Below, piece by piece: positions 1 to 11,930 of a stretch of DNA of 64,000 nt. Within the stretch, counting starts at the first letter, position 1, and the number at the start of each line of letters is the position of its first letter. The stretch is taken from assembly GCA_036346225.1 (NCBI GenBank), contig JARFIW010001190.1, positions 124,001 through 188,000 on the forward strand. Direction: 5' to 3'. Origin of the DNA: Platerodrilus igneus. Its lineage: Eukaryota; Arthropoda; Insecta; Coleoptera; Lycidae. The notes under the pieces are model-generated. The model was not told the origin of the DNA. It worked only from the letters and a program-made list of their open reading frames with translations, and made no database searches. The translations under genes were made by a program, and so were the position numbers.

Positions 1-1282
1 CGTAGACTCCTTGGTCTTCTAATGGGATCTGATCTTTGGGATTCTTTAGGATTGCACAGATTTTTCTATGAGTGTTGAATGTGATAGATATTTTCGTAGA
101 ACTCTGCTGATTCTGTCTGTTGTCCCTTTAACAAATGGTAAGTATGCCGTAGTAAGTGGTGAGTCCAGCCCTGGTTTGGGTTTCCTGGCTGATAGTGACT
201 TCTAAATGGTTTGATGTGAGTATCCAATCTGTTATGTTCAAAACCTTGCAAATAATTTTTTCTGCATTCATTTTTAGGAACACCCTAAAATTTCTCAACA
301 AGCTCGATTTCCTGCCATTTGAAATTAGTGTTAATTTATAAAATTTCTCTAATAATTACTCGATAAAATTTTACTTTATAAAATCAAACAGCTGCTTAGG
401 AAATATTATGTTACAAAGTAGTTGCAATATTTCCTACCATCTGCAGTGACTACATTTTATTTAAAAACTGCACTAAATGCACAGCTTTCTTCTAAAAGAT
501 ATGGCCGCTTACCATCTGCCTACATCAACTTACAATGGGTTTGTTATCTATAAGTATACTGCTATTCTGCAGTTGTTAGGATGTTACAAAGTAATAACAT
601 TATTTTCCTTTGTTTAAAAAATTCTTTGATGATTGCGTTATTTGCTTGTCGACAAGCTGTTACAGTTTGTATTTCGGCAGCTGTTGTCTGGGAATTCTGT
701 ACACATGATTTTTTGGCGATATCTTTGAAACGCAAATACATGGTTCTGTCCTTATTAAATAGAGACCGTGCTTTGCAAGACAAGATTGAATATATCTTTT
801 TACCGAAGATACATGTTGTAAAGTCGCGCTACTAAAATGCTTTCTGTGTTAGTATGAGTTGAGTTAGTGATTACAGCAGCCAACCCATAGAGAAATGTAG
901 TTGCATTTTACCAGCCTTCAGATAAGACCAGCACGAGGCCGATTCGTCAAGGTATAGTTTCCTGTTTTCGTAATTTTTTTTATACTGCTGTGAAGAATAG
1001 ACTTTTCATTCGCTGTTATTACCTATGATTATCCAGTAAATTATCAACACCACGTTATAGAACTCACTTTTACAATGCACGAGCGACTATGTAATCATTC
1101 TATAAATTAAAAATTAGTTATCAAAGTTTATGTTAGTGTCCGTTTTTAACTGTTTTTTTTTGTCTTTCTAACGTAAGCAAGTTGCTTATAAATTTAAAAG
1201 TATTTGACACTTGATTAAGTTAAGTTAGGGTGTACAAGTTTAATGTTACAATATTTCTTGAGAAGGTGCATTTCACAATGCA

Positions 1283-1344
<62 letters not shown>

Positions 1345-1732
1345 CTTATGCATATTTCTTTTCCTAGAAGTACTGTATAGTTTATGTTTTATTTTCTATT
1401 GTACATATTTAAGGTGAACCATTAAGTAAGTATTTAGGTTCTAAGATGTTATATTTGCTTACCAATTTTATATTTTTATGTTATGACGCTTTGTTTACCA
1501 TCACGTAACAAACGATTACGCAAATTATTGGATTATTTGCTGTTTTGTAAATAGCCTTTCGAGATTGTATGTTAACAATATAGTTTCAAAGAGGTTTCCA
1601 ATGTGTTCTTTCTATTTCACCCACGCCCCTCGACGACGTTTTTGAGCTAGCCCGAATTCTATCATTCTGTCCCCGTTTTATTGCGGTATTTAAAGTAAAC
1701 AATTTCTTTACAGATTCTTACTGTTTTCTTTT
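1..1732. other. AT-rich stretch without recognisable gene
   Basis: Apart from the (TA)n tract nothing here is recognised. Short open frames on both strands near 66-340 and 560-835 overlap each other in opposite frames and have no motif that I can name. I treat them as chance or as very old element remains. Confidence 0.5.
1286..1343. repeat. (TA)n microsatellite
   Basis: An uninterrupted run of alternating T and A of about 58 bases. Unlike most other (TA)n tracts in this window, no element boundary can be seen directly against it. The sequence on either side is AT-rich and shows no coding signal. Confidence 0.97.
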
Positions 1733-2152
1733 GTGTTTGCGCGGAATACCGTAACAATTCTTCCGGAGTTCCTCTTGTACCTTTCGTATTTCTTCTTGTT
1801 TATTTGTCAGTTGGCTAGTCTTTGGGACCGTGTAACTAAGGTTTTCATAACAGAGTAGAGTTGTGTCGGGTGATGATGTGACTTGACGTTTAATTATTTA
1901 TCCGTGTGATTTCGCTTTCTGTAGACCGTGTGGCTAAGTTGTTCGTTATCCTCTTTTTTTCACTAGTACATCCAAAAACGGCAATTGATTATTCTCTTCT
2001 ACTTCCATGGTAAACTTTTTTTTATGTATACCGTTAAAGTGTTCTAGGAAACCATTGGGTTGTTCTCTTTCATGTGCCAAGACCACAAACCTGTCGTCAA
2101 CATATTTTAGCCATAATTTGGGTATATATATAGCTGTTTCTAATGCAGGCAC
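1733..2152 (-). pseudogene. Penelope-like element reverse transcriptase fragment
   Basis: Read on the minus strand, this piece carries the RT catalytic block WLKYVDDRFVV, then EENNQLPFLDVLVKK, the conserved segment that follows the catalytic aspartates in Penelope-like elements. After a stop at about 1946 and a shift of frame, the family signature continues (a VYRKRNHTDK block, then a SHHHPTQ block at about 1850-1900, then a run of basic residues). Everything upstream of the YVDD block and the GIY-YIG endonuclease are missing, so this is a dead fragment of perhaps a quarter of the RT. It is related in kind to the fuller element at 50.2-52.3 kb, but the two are clearly different in sequence. 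The family call is strong; the exact ends are not. Confidence 0.82.
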
Positions 2153-3486
2153 TTATGTGTGCCATTGCCAATGATAGACAATTATCTGTACAATAACACA
2201 ACATGAATAAAAACAAACCAACTGGCGTGTTAATGCGTATTTAGGATTCATAAATTAGATGCTATAGGACATTTACAGACCACAAATTATATAAAGCAGC
2301 GCGATGACAAGAAACTACAGATAATCGTTTTTGTTCATTATTTTAACTAATGAACAAAACTTATTTAGATAAGATAAACTGCCTAATGAACGTGTAAAAT
2401 GAATTGATTAAATCAGTCATATGATTTATACCATCGAGAAACGTATAGAAACTTCCGAAAGTCAATGACGTAGAGATTTATAAGATATAAAAACCCGTAA
2501 ATAATCGGAAGAGGGATTAATGACAGATTGCCGTTTATCGGTCTGGATGTTTAAAAGCGGTTGGTCAGTAGCAATGTATTAAACATTGATGGAGTATAAT
2601 GTTCGACGTGCAGAGTAAATGTTATTAAAAAAAAATAATTCACATAGGAAGTATAATACCGCAGTCAGTTTTAGTGAACTATATGGCGATACGATAAAGT
2701 TAATTAGGAAAATACAACAAAGATCATGTTATGGTTTTTAATGCATTGATTTGTAAAATATTTTCAAAAATGGAACGTCATATAAATTTTATTAACGTCT
2801 TAGTTTGAAGGATTTATGGATCCTGAGGTGATAGCGCAAGTATTTAATTGTTTAGATCTTTAGATAGGCATTTCGTGCTACAATTAATTTAAGTAGATTA
2901 AGTTTACAAAAGATTTTGGTGTATAGATGTTATTTGGAAATGTATCATTTTCAGACGTTTTTGAAGTTATATTTCGGGTTAATTAAATCATTACAAAATT
3001 TTTTTTCTTAAAAGTCGCAACCAGTTACATATAAACCGGTTAATTGAGCAACATACAAATTAAATTATTCATGCTTCTTTAGAAAAGAAAATTTTTGTTG
3101 TTTGCATAAGATAGGGTTTTGGATTACAAATTATAAACTAGGACTAAGCAAACCCTATATTAATGTTTAGTAGTTATGAAACGTTGTTTTTAAACTGAGT
3201 TGAAAATTACATTTGTAGGTTTGCTGCTTGTGTGTAAGCAATCTTTTGAATAATAAATGTTGTAGAGAGGTGTTTGTGGATGTAGTCACTATTATTACTT
3301 TTTTTATAATGAATATCTGTGAAATTATAATTCTGATATTGGAGTTCCGTTGTCTTATTTGATCTGAGCTGGCAAGATAATACGGGCATCTGCACGTAAT
3401 AATTAACTCCAGATCATTTCTTTTTATAAAGCGTATTTTATAGGCTCCAAACGTTTAGGCGCACATCGCTATATATTCATATATAT
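2153..3486. other. AT-rich stretch, nothing identified
   Basis: No long open frame with a recognisable motif on either strand. The AT content is high throughout, and the sequence runs up to the short TA-rich stretch at which element A1 begins. Confidence 0.5.
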
Positions 3487-5528
3487 TGCAGTGGAACTCT
3501 GGTAAAAGCCTCACCAACAAAAATATATTCGAAAATTTTTTTTAAATTTTCAAAACTCGAAAATTGCACAAAATAGAAAATTTTTCAAAAATTTAAATAA
3601 TTCAAAAAAATATAATTTCTTACCCGTTTTCCTCTCTTCCTCGGTTGAATTGCTTTCTTCAACTGCTTCCGGCTAGCTCAGTTGGACCTCCTCTTGGATA
3701 TCTAGATTCACTCTCATATTCTCTATCGTTCACGCACACTCCCAATAAAACCACAAAATACAACAAACAAACCATCCTTTATTTATCACTATTTACAAAT
3801 AAAATTCAATATTATCCATATTTCAGTGATCAAGTTACACCTCAATAAATCCTATTTCGTAATGTCCTGTATTTTAATTTAAATTATCAAACACATAGAA
3901 TGTACCCGGAGTAAATCGGCCCTGAATAATACCTTATTTCTCATTCCTTCTTTATAATTTATTTTAAATCTACGTAAACTCTGGAGTATGGTGAGCTCAT
4001 GATAACCCAGTTAATTATGAATAATGTATGCCCTTATACTTTGCATACTCTTACTAGAAACTAAAAAAAAACCAACCCATGTACTCTTTACAAAATTTAA
4101 CTTCCTGATGGAACGTTAATAAGCTTTATATACACCTTCAGATTTCTATTTAAATACCATAATAAAGTTAGTTATACGTATTATGTTCAATACGCAAAAT
4201 AATGCACACCACCTTTAAAATTCACTTTCATACGTCACCCAATATTCATTGTTTATAACAACACAATTTCAAAGCGTTACCTGGAATTTCTAGAAGATTT
4301 CTGCTCCGTTGACAATGCCGTGTATTTGCTTCTTTCTGCTCTGCAAGCCGCTTCTAGCTATTAGTAGAAGAACCCCATTTAAGTTGAGCTGCTAGCGCTG
4401 CCTTCACGGTGTATCCAATTTCCAAATCCAAATTAATTATACTTCTTTCATAATTATTTAATTTAATCCATGTTACGTACGTCACTACACGAGCTTGTTA
4501 AAAAAATATAGGTGATACCGCATAAAATCTCAACTCGGCACAACCCGCGTACAAATTATGAGGCTAACACCGTGCAATATAATTTAAAATAATTTTATTA
4601 TACTTACAAACTCGTGGTAACTTTCATACGTAGTCTGACGCGATCAAAATATTAAGGGCTTTTATTATATTTTGAAAAGGTATTTATATTATTTCCGAAG
4701 CCACCTCTGACCGCATTTCATCCGAAGTCCTTCATTTACAACAACACGTTCCTAAAATTTTGAGCTCGACCGATTTCTAAGTCCACGAAATTCAGCGCAT
4801 CGTTACGATCTCTTCTGAAAATTATTATACACTATTCACGTGTTTGTCTGATGTCCAACTCGATATCGATCAATAGTCTATCCATTGACGTCTCACAAAT
4901 CCCGCCTATACTAACGCTGCCCCTTGCTTATGCTTTTTCTACGTCTCTTTCTAACCTTGTTTGAGTGGTAGAAAATCGATATTTTTGTTTGCGTTCTACA
5001 ACTCCATGTCGACCCAAAATACGTGCTTTAAATAACCTCTCATTAGTGTTTACTGCGAACACATTCGACCGTTTACCCGATATTCTTTGAAACTTGTTTG
5101 TTATTTATAAAAATAATTGGAACTTGACATTTAGAAAACACGCAGGTGTTTAATTTATAACGAACGTTTTAAATAACATTTCTACGAGTTGGATTTTCAG
5201 CGTATTTCAGCCCCACCGATATATTTGTTTGTTAGCAACGCGTTTCATTTTGGTATTATTGATTTTTACACGCTTTTATGCATATTATACGTAAATAACC
5301 GTTCAATTAAACTCAATTAAATTAATAAATTAATGGCATTGACTTCTAACATTTTTTTCTTTACGAACCTAACTAAATTTTATTCATTATTTGTAAAATT
5401 TTGTTAATACCTGTTATTTAAAAATGAACTAACTGGAATAAATTTCGCACGTAAATTCTGGTTGTTTCCTTTATACAGGGTGTTTTGAAATTGCTTCGTT
5501 TATATTTACTTTTAACCCTTTAAAACCA
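3487..5528 (-). mobile_element. Family A long element, copy 1 (probable solo LTR)
   Basis: A noncoding block of about 2.04 kb begins with TGCAGTGGAAC straight after a TA-rich stretch and ends in ...AAAACCA straight before another TA tract. It shares its overall layout with 16715-18815 and, more distantly, with the LTRs of the Ty3-like array at 52.4 kb. Landmarks in the same order are a GCTAGCTCAGTTGGACCTC-like block, CTGGAGTATGGTGAGCTC, TTACCTG, a TTTCTAACCTTG...GTGGT block, and ACGCAGGTGTT. The TG...CA ends and the match to true LTRs point to a solo LTR left after recombination. The strand follows the related LTRs, whose internal genes lie on the minus strand. The exact right end is uncertain by about 10 bases. 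Confidence 0.65.
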
Positions 5529-5553
5529 CTATAATATATATATATATATATAT

Positions 5554-7252
5554 TGTTGTGACTAAAGGTTGTTTAAGGGTGTATTAAGTAGTAAGGGTCG
5601 AGTAGTAACTGTAAATAGCAATGGGAATAAGAAAGCTGCATTTATTTAGCAGAAAAATAAATAATTCGCACATTATGTAAACAGCAAGCATTTAACACCC
5701 TGTATATGGACCGTAATTAACTTTGATCAACGCCAGCAAGCATATTCTCCAATAATAAAACGCGTATTCAGCAGAGAAATAATCGTACATGTAATTAAAC
5801 TACGTTGAGAAGCGTTCACTAAGTTATAAAACAGATACGCAGAAGATAAGATAAAGCCTAGTAAATCTTCATGCAATTACGTTTGTAATGATGAAGGAAC
5901 AATAAGCGCTTTGAGAAGAAAACGCACTTTCAAAGATGTGTTTAAATAAATACATAAACAAAAACTGCAATCGTGTTACATCATTTATTTTGTATTCTTC
6001 CCCAAAAGCTTTATCTACACAAAACGACAGACATAAGCTAAAAGTCCAGCAACGATAACAATAGTAAATAACAGCATGATACAAAAATCCAAAATAGTTT
6101 TATCAGAAATCAGCTTGAAAATATACTAGGAATGTCCAGGACAAATATGGTTGGTTACGAGACTGCTTGGAAAACCAATCCAAATGTAGAGGAAAAAGGC
6201 TATATAACGCCCAGAAGCGATAAAAAACAGTCAGTCTCAATTTGAAGCACGTCGAATCCACAATACTCTTAATCAAATATTTACGCGTCAGATAAATAAA
6301 ATTCATATTATAGTAAAAATAGTGCTGTGTAAGAATTGCGTGAAGAATATATAAAAAAGTTTTTGCCGTTTTTGCAGAAAACATGAGTAGAAATTGGTTA
6401 ATTAATTTAAATTAAATATTTATAATGATATAGGGCTTTTAATCTACCGCTAGTCGATTTCTGGTACACAATTCTGGTATACTTCTAGTTCACTTCTAAT
6501 GTAATTCTAATTCACGACAATAAGTAGAACAATTTTAAATTTATAATACTAAGAAACCTACAAATTCCAAGGTATTTAAGGGAAGAGGTCTAAAGCGTAT
6601 CCAGAGAAATATAGAATGAAGCACGAGGTGAATTTTGGAACAATAGTACTGAAAATTGGTTCAAACATAAGGAGTACAAGGCAGAGCATTTGGTTTTCGA
6701 TTGAAGATAATGAGGGGGTGTTGATCCACAACACGCAACAACTCATCAAAATATCACAGGTTAGAGCTACCTAATTTTAAGGAATCTTTTCAAATTTAAA
6801 TTTTAACACTGAATATATAATTTTCTCACAAGTTTGTAAGGAATCAACAAGAACATTTAATACGTTAAAACTCACGTAAAAATCATAAAAGGGTCTAGAA
6901 CGTTCCAGATTTTTTTGTATGGTGTGTCGTTTTTGGTAACTATATTAAGTTAAAAGGATATAAATTTTCGGATAAATGATCCATATAATATTAATTGATT
7001 GAAGGGCGTATTTAAAGGATTACAAATGTTGTGAAGTGTAAATATTATTTCCATTTATTATATGAATGTTGATTGACTTTAAACAGGTAATCATAAAGGG
7101 GTAAATGAAAATTGATCATCGTAACGTTGTGCACCTTGTGTAAATTAAAAAGAACTAGCCGTGGCACAATTAAATTAGAAGATTGAGAAAAACACAGAGC
7201 GGTGGCGTTTAGCAGAACGTTTATCACATCGGCGTACAGCGTTATCATATCA
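5554..7252. mobile_element. Family B long element, copy 1
   Basis: A noncoding block of 1.7 kb that begins TGTTGTGACTAAAGG after a TA tract and ends GCGTTATCATATCA before the next TA tract. It aligns along its length with 18824-20654. Shared landmarks are TAACACCCTGTATATGGACC near the left, GTCTAGAACGTTCCAG in the right third, and GTTGTGCACCTTGTG near the right end. The ends are imperfect inverted repeats of one another (TGYTGTGATAA against TTATCATATCA). No coding signal is seen. It could be a solo LTR of a second family or a long non-autonomous TIR element; the sequence alone does not decide this. Confidence 0.6.

Positions 7253-7254
<2 letters not shown>

Positions 7255-7298
<44 letters not shown>
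7255..7298. repeat. (TA)n tract between elements B1 and C1
   Basis: About 40 bases of nearly pure TA dinucleotide separating the end of element B1 from the start of element C1. It appears to be the insertion target of at least one of them. Confidence 0.95.
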
Positions 7299-7300
<2 letters not shown>

Positions 7301-9531
7301 ACGTGATAAGGAATCACGAGAGGCCATTGAAACCTAAATTCTACAACTAAAAACTCATTAAAATATAAAAGAAACCAAAAAGAACAGAAATTTTCGAAAA
7401 TTTATGGTTACACCCTGTATAATACAAGTTGCCTTTTTAACCATTAAAGTGCAAAGCAAAATCGCAATTCCGTGTGTGTAAATAATCACCCTGTATAATA
7501 AATGTATTGTAAATACATAGCCCTTAATGTGAAAAGCAAAACTCACTCACCGTGTATTTAAAAGCCCCAACTTTAAATCGATAATACAACCGTGTGTACA
7601 AAAGTTGAGCCATATGTAAAAATAATTAATCGTAAAGAAATACTGTAAAACGAATTTCAATCTTTAAAAGATTTAACTTTATACCCTATGCAAATCGATC
7701 CTTTTCAAGCATTATAAGTACAAAGCAATTTGTTTGTTATAAAAATATGCATTAAAAACACAATTTGTTTGCCCTGCAAACCAATTTTTTATTACAATTA
7801 TAAAAATGCAATTCGTTTGCATTTTAATGCAAACAAAAGCATTGGTTCTTTACCTAACAGATAATTTCCCGAGTGTAAAATGTCCGTGTAAAAACGATGC
7901 AACATAAATTGTATCGTCAAAAACCAAGTAAAGCTTAATTAGTGATGTGGGTTAACTTCCGTATAACATTTTAAATAATACAAGTTCTCGAATTTTCGAG
8001 AATAATGAAAAGAATGCGTCATCTGTACTTAAAACTACTTAACTGCTAAATTAATAAATAAACGTTTATTCTAAGAAACCCTACATTTGATTTTCCACTG
8101 CTCCACCCGAAGGTACTACACTAGCCAGGAAGCGATTTTTTTTTACTTGGAAATTTTAATTTTTGCCGAACCCTAGTTATTGCAAGCAACGTGCGTGACA
8201 ACACTTGCACACGGAACCTCTATTTTACCTCTGATCCGAACGAGGGCGTATTTTTGTGAAAAATGTTCGTCTAAGATTTTTCAAGCGACCACGTTGGAAT
8301 TATTCTAAGAAGCAGAAAGAACGTTAAAATGTAATAGAAATCTCGTAGAATCGATAAGAATTATTGATAGCTTTTGCAATTACTGCTTGATAGGTTGTGA
8401 GGCCACAATAACCTTATATATTATAGAAAGACGGGGCAGCGCGCGTCACTATAAAATAAATCACGTTAATGAAGTAATAAACAAAGTTATTTCCAGGAAT
8501 CTTGCGTCAGATAGGTGTAATCCTTCGATTGGAATCCCGTACAATCTAGAAAGAGTAACGTAGTCAAAATGAATTATATATAAAACGGAAACTTTATTAA
8601 AGAGATTCATTCGACTTTAGAATTTGATTTCAGTCATTCGATTTGATTAACTCGATTTATGTCGATTTACGTAATCCATAATGTAATAATTTATTCATAA
8701 TTTGGCGTCAACTAAGTAAAAATTATGTTGATTATAAAACCAAACAACATGCAGAGTTTACATATGAAATGTATACGTTGTTAAATGCAGTTATTGGATT
8801 TGGTAATATACAATAAAGAGGAAATATTCTACTATACAGCGCTACTTTGAATTAATTAATTAGAAGAAAGATTTAAGCAAATATGCATGATTTTGTATAC
8901 TAGTATTTGACGTCAATTTAAAAATAGAAGCAGAAGATATTTAATACTGTTAATTACGAATTGGATAAGCGCTTTTTGGATTTTGCAAGTATTACTTTTA
9001 GAATCTTTTGTTTGTAACTGATATTTAAGTTTTGACATTTTAATTTAGGGTAGAATATGTCTTAATCAAATAATACTTTTTGTAAAGATATTTACTAGAA
9101 AGGTAATGGTCAGAGTTCGAAACAATCTGACTTTCTAAATAGACTATTTGACAAGGATCTTTTTTGCGAAACAAACCTTACAAACGGGGGAATGAAAACC
9201 AGGTAAACTATTCACAAGGGAACAGATGTTAGTTTTGTTAATTGTAAGCAATATTAGATGAGGGTTATTTTGACAATTAAGTAAATATGTACCTGTTAGA
9301 AATAATTTTATATTTGAAAGATGTTGTGCTGTAAATGTCATATTTTTTTTGTAAGAGAGAAAATAGTTTGTACTATATACATGCTTTATGATATTGATGT
9401 GCTTGATTTTATTTTGTACATTCCATTACTTGCGTTGAGCTAGCCAGGCAATGAAAAGTTATAAAGGAAGGTAGGGTGTGTAATTTCAAATTTTAGAGTT
9501 TGCTGTACCTGCAACGCCAGGCGTTGTCACA

Positions 9532-9534
<3 letters not shown>
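7299..9534. mobile_element. Family C long element, copy 1
   Basis: A noncoding block of 2.24 kb that begins TGACGTGATAAGGAATCAC after (TA)n and ends GGCGTTGTCACAGCA before the next (TA)n. Its second copy is at 29808-31774; shared landmarks include CATTGAAACC, CACCCTGTATAATAC, GCGCGCGTCAC and GTTGAGCTAGCCAGGCAA. It carries a SINE fragment (8089-8301) that copy 2 lacks, so the SINE arrived later. The terminal sequences resemble those of families A and B. No open frame of note. A solo LTR or a long TIR element are both possible. Confidence 0.6.
8089..8301 (-). mobile_element. SINE fragment nested in element C1
   Basis: This segment matches the bodies of the two SINEs at 32816-33427. Shared blocks are CTCCACCCGAAGGTACTACA, CGTGCGTGACAACACT and ATCCGAACGAGGGCGTATTT, in the same order and orientation. 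The tRNA-like head, which should follow on the right, is cut off or decayed within about 20 bases (GCGACCACGTTGGAATT). The second copy of element C has no such insert. Confidence 0.75.

Positions 9535-9568
<34 letters not shown>
9535..9568. repeat. (TA)n tract after element C1
   Basis: TA dinucleotide run of 34 bases that ends exactly where the TIR transposon begins. The last TA of the run is the likely target duplication of that transposon. Confidence 0.95.
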
Positions 9569-9571
<3 letters not shown>

Positions 9572-10826
9572 GGTGTATATGAAATAAGGGTTGAGCTTTT
9601 AGTAAGCGATTCCTAGCGTTAAATTAAGTAACTTTTGTTCTTAGGATTTTTCAGAAAAGCATCCCGTTTACGAGTTATTCGCTATTAAAGTTTAGAGTCC
9701 GGTTCTGGCATTTGCCTGTATTGAAAAAGCTACTTTCTATTCATGAGTATTTTGTGATTAACGAACTTCCACATTCATAATTGATTTACATTACGTGTAT
9801 TTTAGTGAAGCTAACAGCATTAGTAGATACATATTATTTACCACTGTTATTTGGTCTTTGATTTTAATCTGCTGCATTTAGTCGTTAGAAATATATAGTA
9901 ATACAGAATACTATGGCATGTATTGATGTACTGGTGGTGTAGGTATAATGTGGATGACACTTGGGAGTTATGGTGGGAAGGCTTTCCTACTCGATTATTA
10001 CCATGTAGAAATTGTATTTTACAGTGTGTACAAAGACTTCAGAATACCGGAACTGTGAGGCCATGGTATGAAGGTCAAAGAAGAGAACCACCGCATCATG
10101 TTCAAGAAGCAGAACAACAAATTTTGCAACTTTTAGACAATGATTCGCGTATACTCGTAAAATTAGCCAAATTGTTAATATTTTCATTCCTCTGTGGACA
10201 GGATTTTACGCGATAACCTTTTGTACCAGTATTATGTGAAAAGAGTGCAATGTCTCACAGACAACGATTTCCGAACAAGACTTGAGTTTTGTGAATAGTT
10301 CAGGCAGCAAGAATTTGCTCACTTCGGTTTTGGCTCTAGAATGATATTTACCTTATAGACGAAGTCGACAAAACCCCTGCAGATAACACGGGAAAGTTAA
10401 TAACGCATAATGACCGCAGTAAACAACATACGGTACAACAAAGAATGCTTTTGAAGAGTGCAAAATAACTTACTGGGACGCATGGAAGTTGAAATACTTG
10501 CAAACGGCGGACATAACGAACACTTATTATAGTGTTTTCTAATGCTTCGTAAAATTACTTTAGGGCCGTATTTAAGTTTTTCTTGTACTAAAATTTTTAG
10601 ACTTATTTTTTGCATTTTGGTTATTCTTAAATTATTAGAATATATACGTTCTACTAATGTGCCCCTTATAAAATCAACCCTTATTTACAAAAAGAGACCC
10701 TAAATTTCAATTGCAAATATCTCCCAAACTGAACATTTTTTCGAAAATCTCTAAGAACTACAGTTACTTAATTTAACCTGAGGAATAGCTTGTTAAGAGC
10801 TCAACCTCTAATAGAGATACACCTTG
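9569..10826 (+). mobile_element. TIR DNA transposon with decayed Tc/mariner-like transposase
   Basis: The left end reads CAGGGTGTATATGAAATAAG and the right end, reversed, reads CAAGGTGTATCTCTATTAGA. The match continues through GGTTGAGCT and GTTAAATTAAGTAACT for about 85 bases (9569-9653 against 10742-10826). TA flanks both ends, as expected for a TA-targeting transposon. The total of 1.26 kb is close to the size of a simple one-gene Tc/mariner-type element. The transposase inside is broken. Confidence 0.85.
9941..10540 (+). pseudogene. Transposase relic, Tc3/mariner-like with N-terminal helix-turn-helix
   Basis: The open part (to about 10165) contains a helix-turn-helix-like block: FPTRLLPCRN, then CVQRLQNTGTVRP, then QQILQLLDNDSRI. 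This is the layout of the DNA-binding N-terminus of arthropod Tc3-type transposases, in which short stretches of the form 'FP.R..P....I...V.RL..TG' precede 'VL....NP..S.R'. After a deletion and frameshift near 10165, further family-like pieces occur: a DNLLYQYYVKRVQCL block at 10205-10255 and a block ending near 10535 that resembles the usual C-terminal 'NGGH.EHLL'. The DDE catalytic core between them is mostly lost. The element lies between matched TIRs, which supports the call. Subfamily not assigned. Confidence 0.72.
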
Positions 10827-11149
10827 TATATATTCATATGATGTCATAATTAGTATTAAGGAATAAATTTTAGGGTAACTAGCCTTTTTGCGTGCAGTTT
10901 AACTGTCACTCGGTAGACATAATAAATCCCCGGTTGGTATGGAACACCTTTTGGGGGTATAGTCATGAATGGAGACGAATTAAGATATAAATACAAATTA
11001 AATAAAAAACGAAACAGTGAAAGAGAAACTTCAACCAGTAACATGATGATAAATTATTCACCAGAAATAATTTTTGTATATTACAAGAAAACTGTCAACC
11101 ATTGCTAGCAAACTAAGTGTTAAAAAAATTATAAAAAAAACATTTATGT
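10827..11149. other. AT-rich spacer, nothing identified
   Basis: No coding or repeat signal recognised between the TIR transposon and the Polinton-like relic. Confidence 0.5.
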
Positions 11150-11930
11150 GGACGCCACATTTCGTAGTATCTCCAAGAAAAAGACAACTTACATTACATT
11201 GAAGCACCAGTTATTGAAGACAATGTTCCTGGTTTTAATAAAGCTTACGACGAAGTTACTGACGAAATTGGTTATAATGTACAAGATACTCAAAGGCGCA
11301 TTTATAGTTTTGCTAATATACAATATATGAGAGTTATCTTAATCAATTGGACCCTTTGCCTCAAGAATATATTTATAATGTTTAAAGATGTTAGCAATGG
11401 GTTTGATCATAAATATGCCGTTAAATATAATCCTGACGAAAATACTCTCATGATTGAAAATACTACTTTTGCATGGGACGGTCAAATGTGGTAGTAAATT
11501 ATCTACTGTACGATGGAACTCCTGGGTTATTTGAATTGTGATTTAAAAAGCACCCCAAAGGATAGAGCCCAAATGACCTCGGATCATATTTAAGCATAAT
11601 TAAAAGAACAAGTGCTCATAGAGGGAATTATACTAAATCAGAACAGGTTCAAGTAATTTTTGCATTAAAGATGCAGCTACTTACACCTCAAAGACCAAGA
11701 ACAATTAACAGTTCTAGAAAGGACTTGGGGCTAGGTGTACAGATGGAGGTGTCAAATAATTTTATAAATGATCAGTATTAAGATTATTCTAATGAACTTG
11801 TTGAGAAACTACGACATAATCTCTTCTCAGCAGTTCATGCTAGCGAAATAAACTCGACAATTGAAGATTTGCGAGAAGCTGAAATAGTACAATAACAGGA
11901 CAATCGATAAATTTCGGAAAACAGCTAAAT
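11150..11930 (+). pseudogene. Polinton/adintovirus-like structural ORF relic, copy 1
   Basis: Frame-hopping translation gives the pieces EDNVPGFNKAYDEVTDEIG, YNVQDTQRRIYSFA, KDVSNGFDHKYAVKYNPDE, YDGTPGLFEL, IKRTSAHRGNYTKSE, GLGVQMEVSNNF and STIEDLREAEIVQ, in that order. This order (VQDTQRR..., DHKYAV, GT.GLFEL, then a C-terminal helix ending in I.ELREA.I) is that of an uncharacterised protein family that recurs in arthropod and cnidarian mobile elements. A relative lies just downstream of a viral-type packaging ATPase at 21.4 kb, which is why I place it with Polinton/Maverick or adintovirus-like elements. Several frameshifts and stops show it is dead. The function of the family is not known to me; a role in the particle is inference. 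Confidence 0.6.

Noticed and set aside
66..341. Overlapping frames on both strands at the left edge
   Set aside because: Neither shows a motif; both are short and mutually overlapping.
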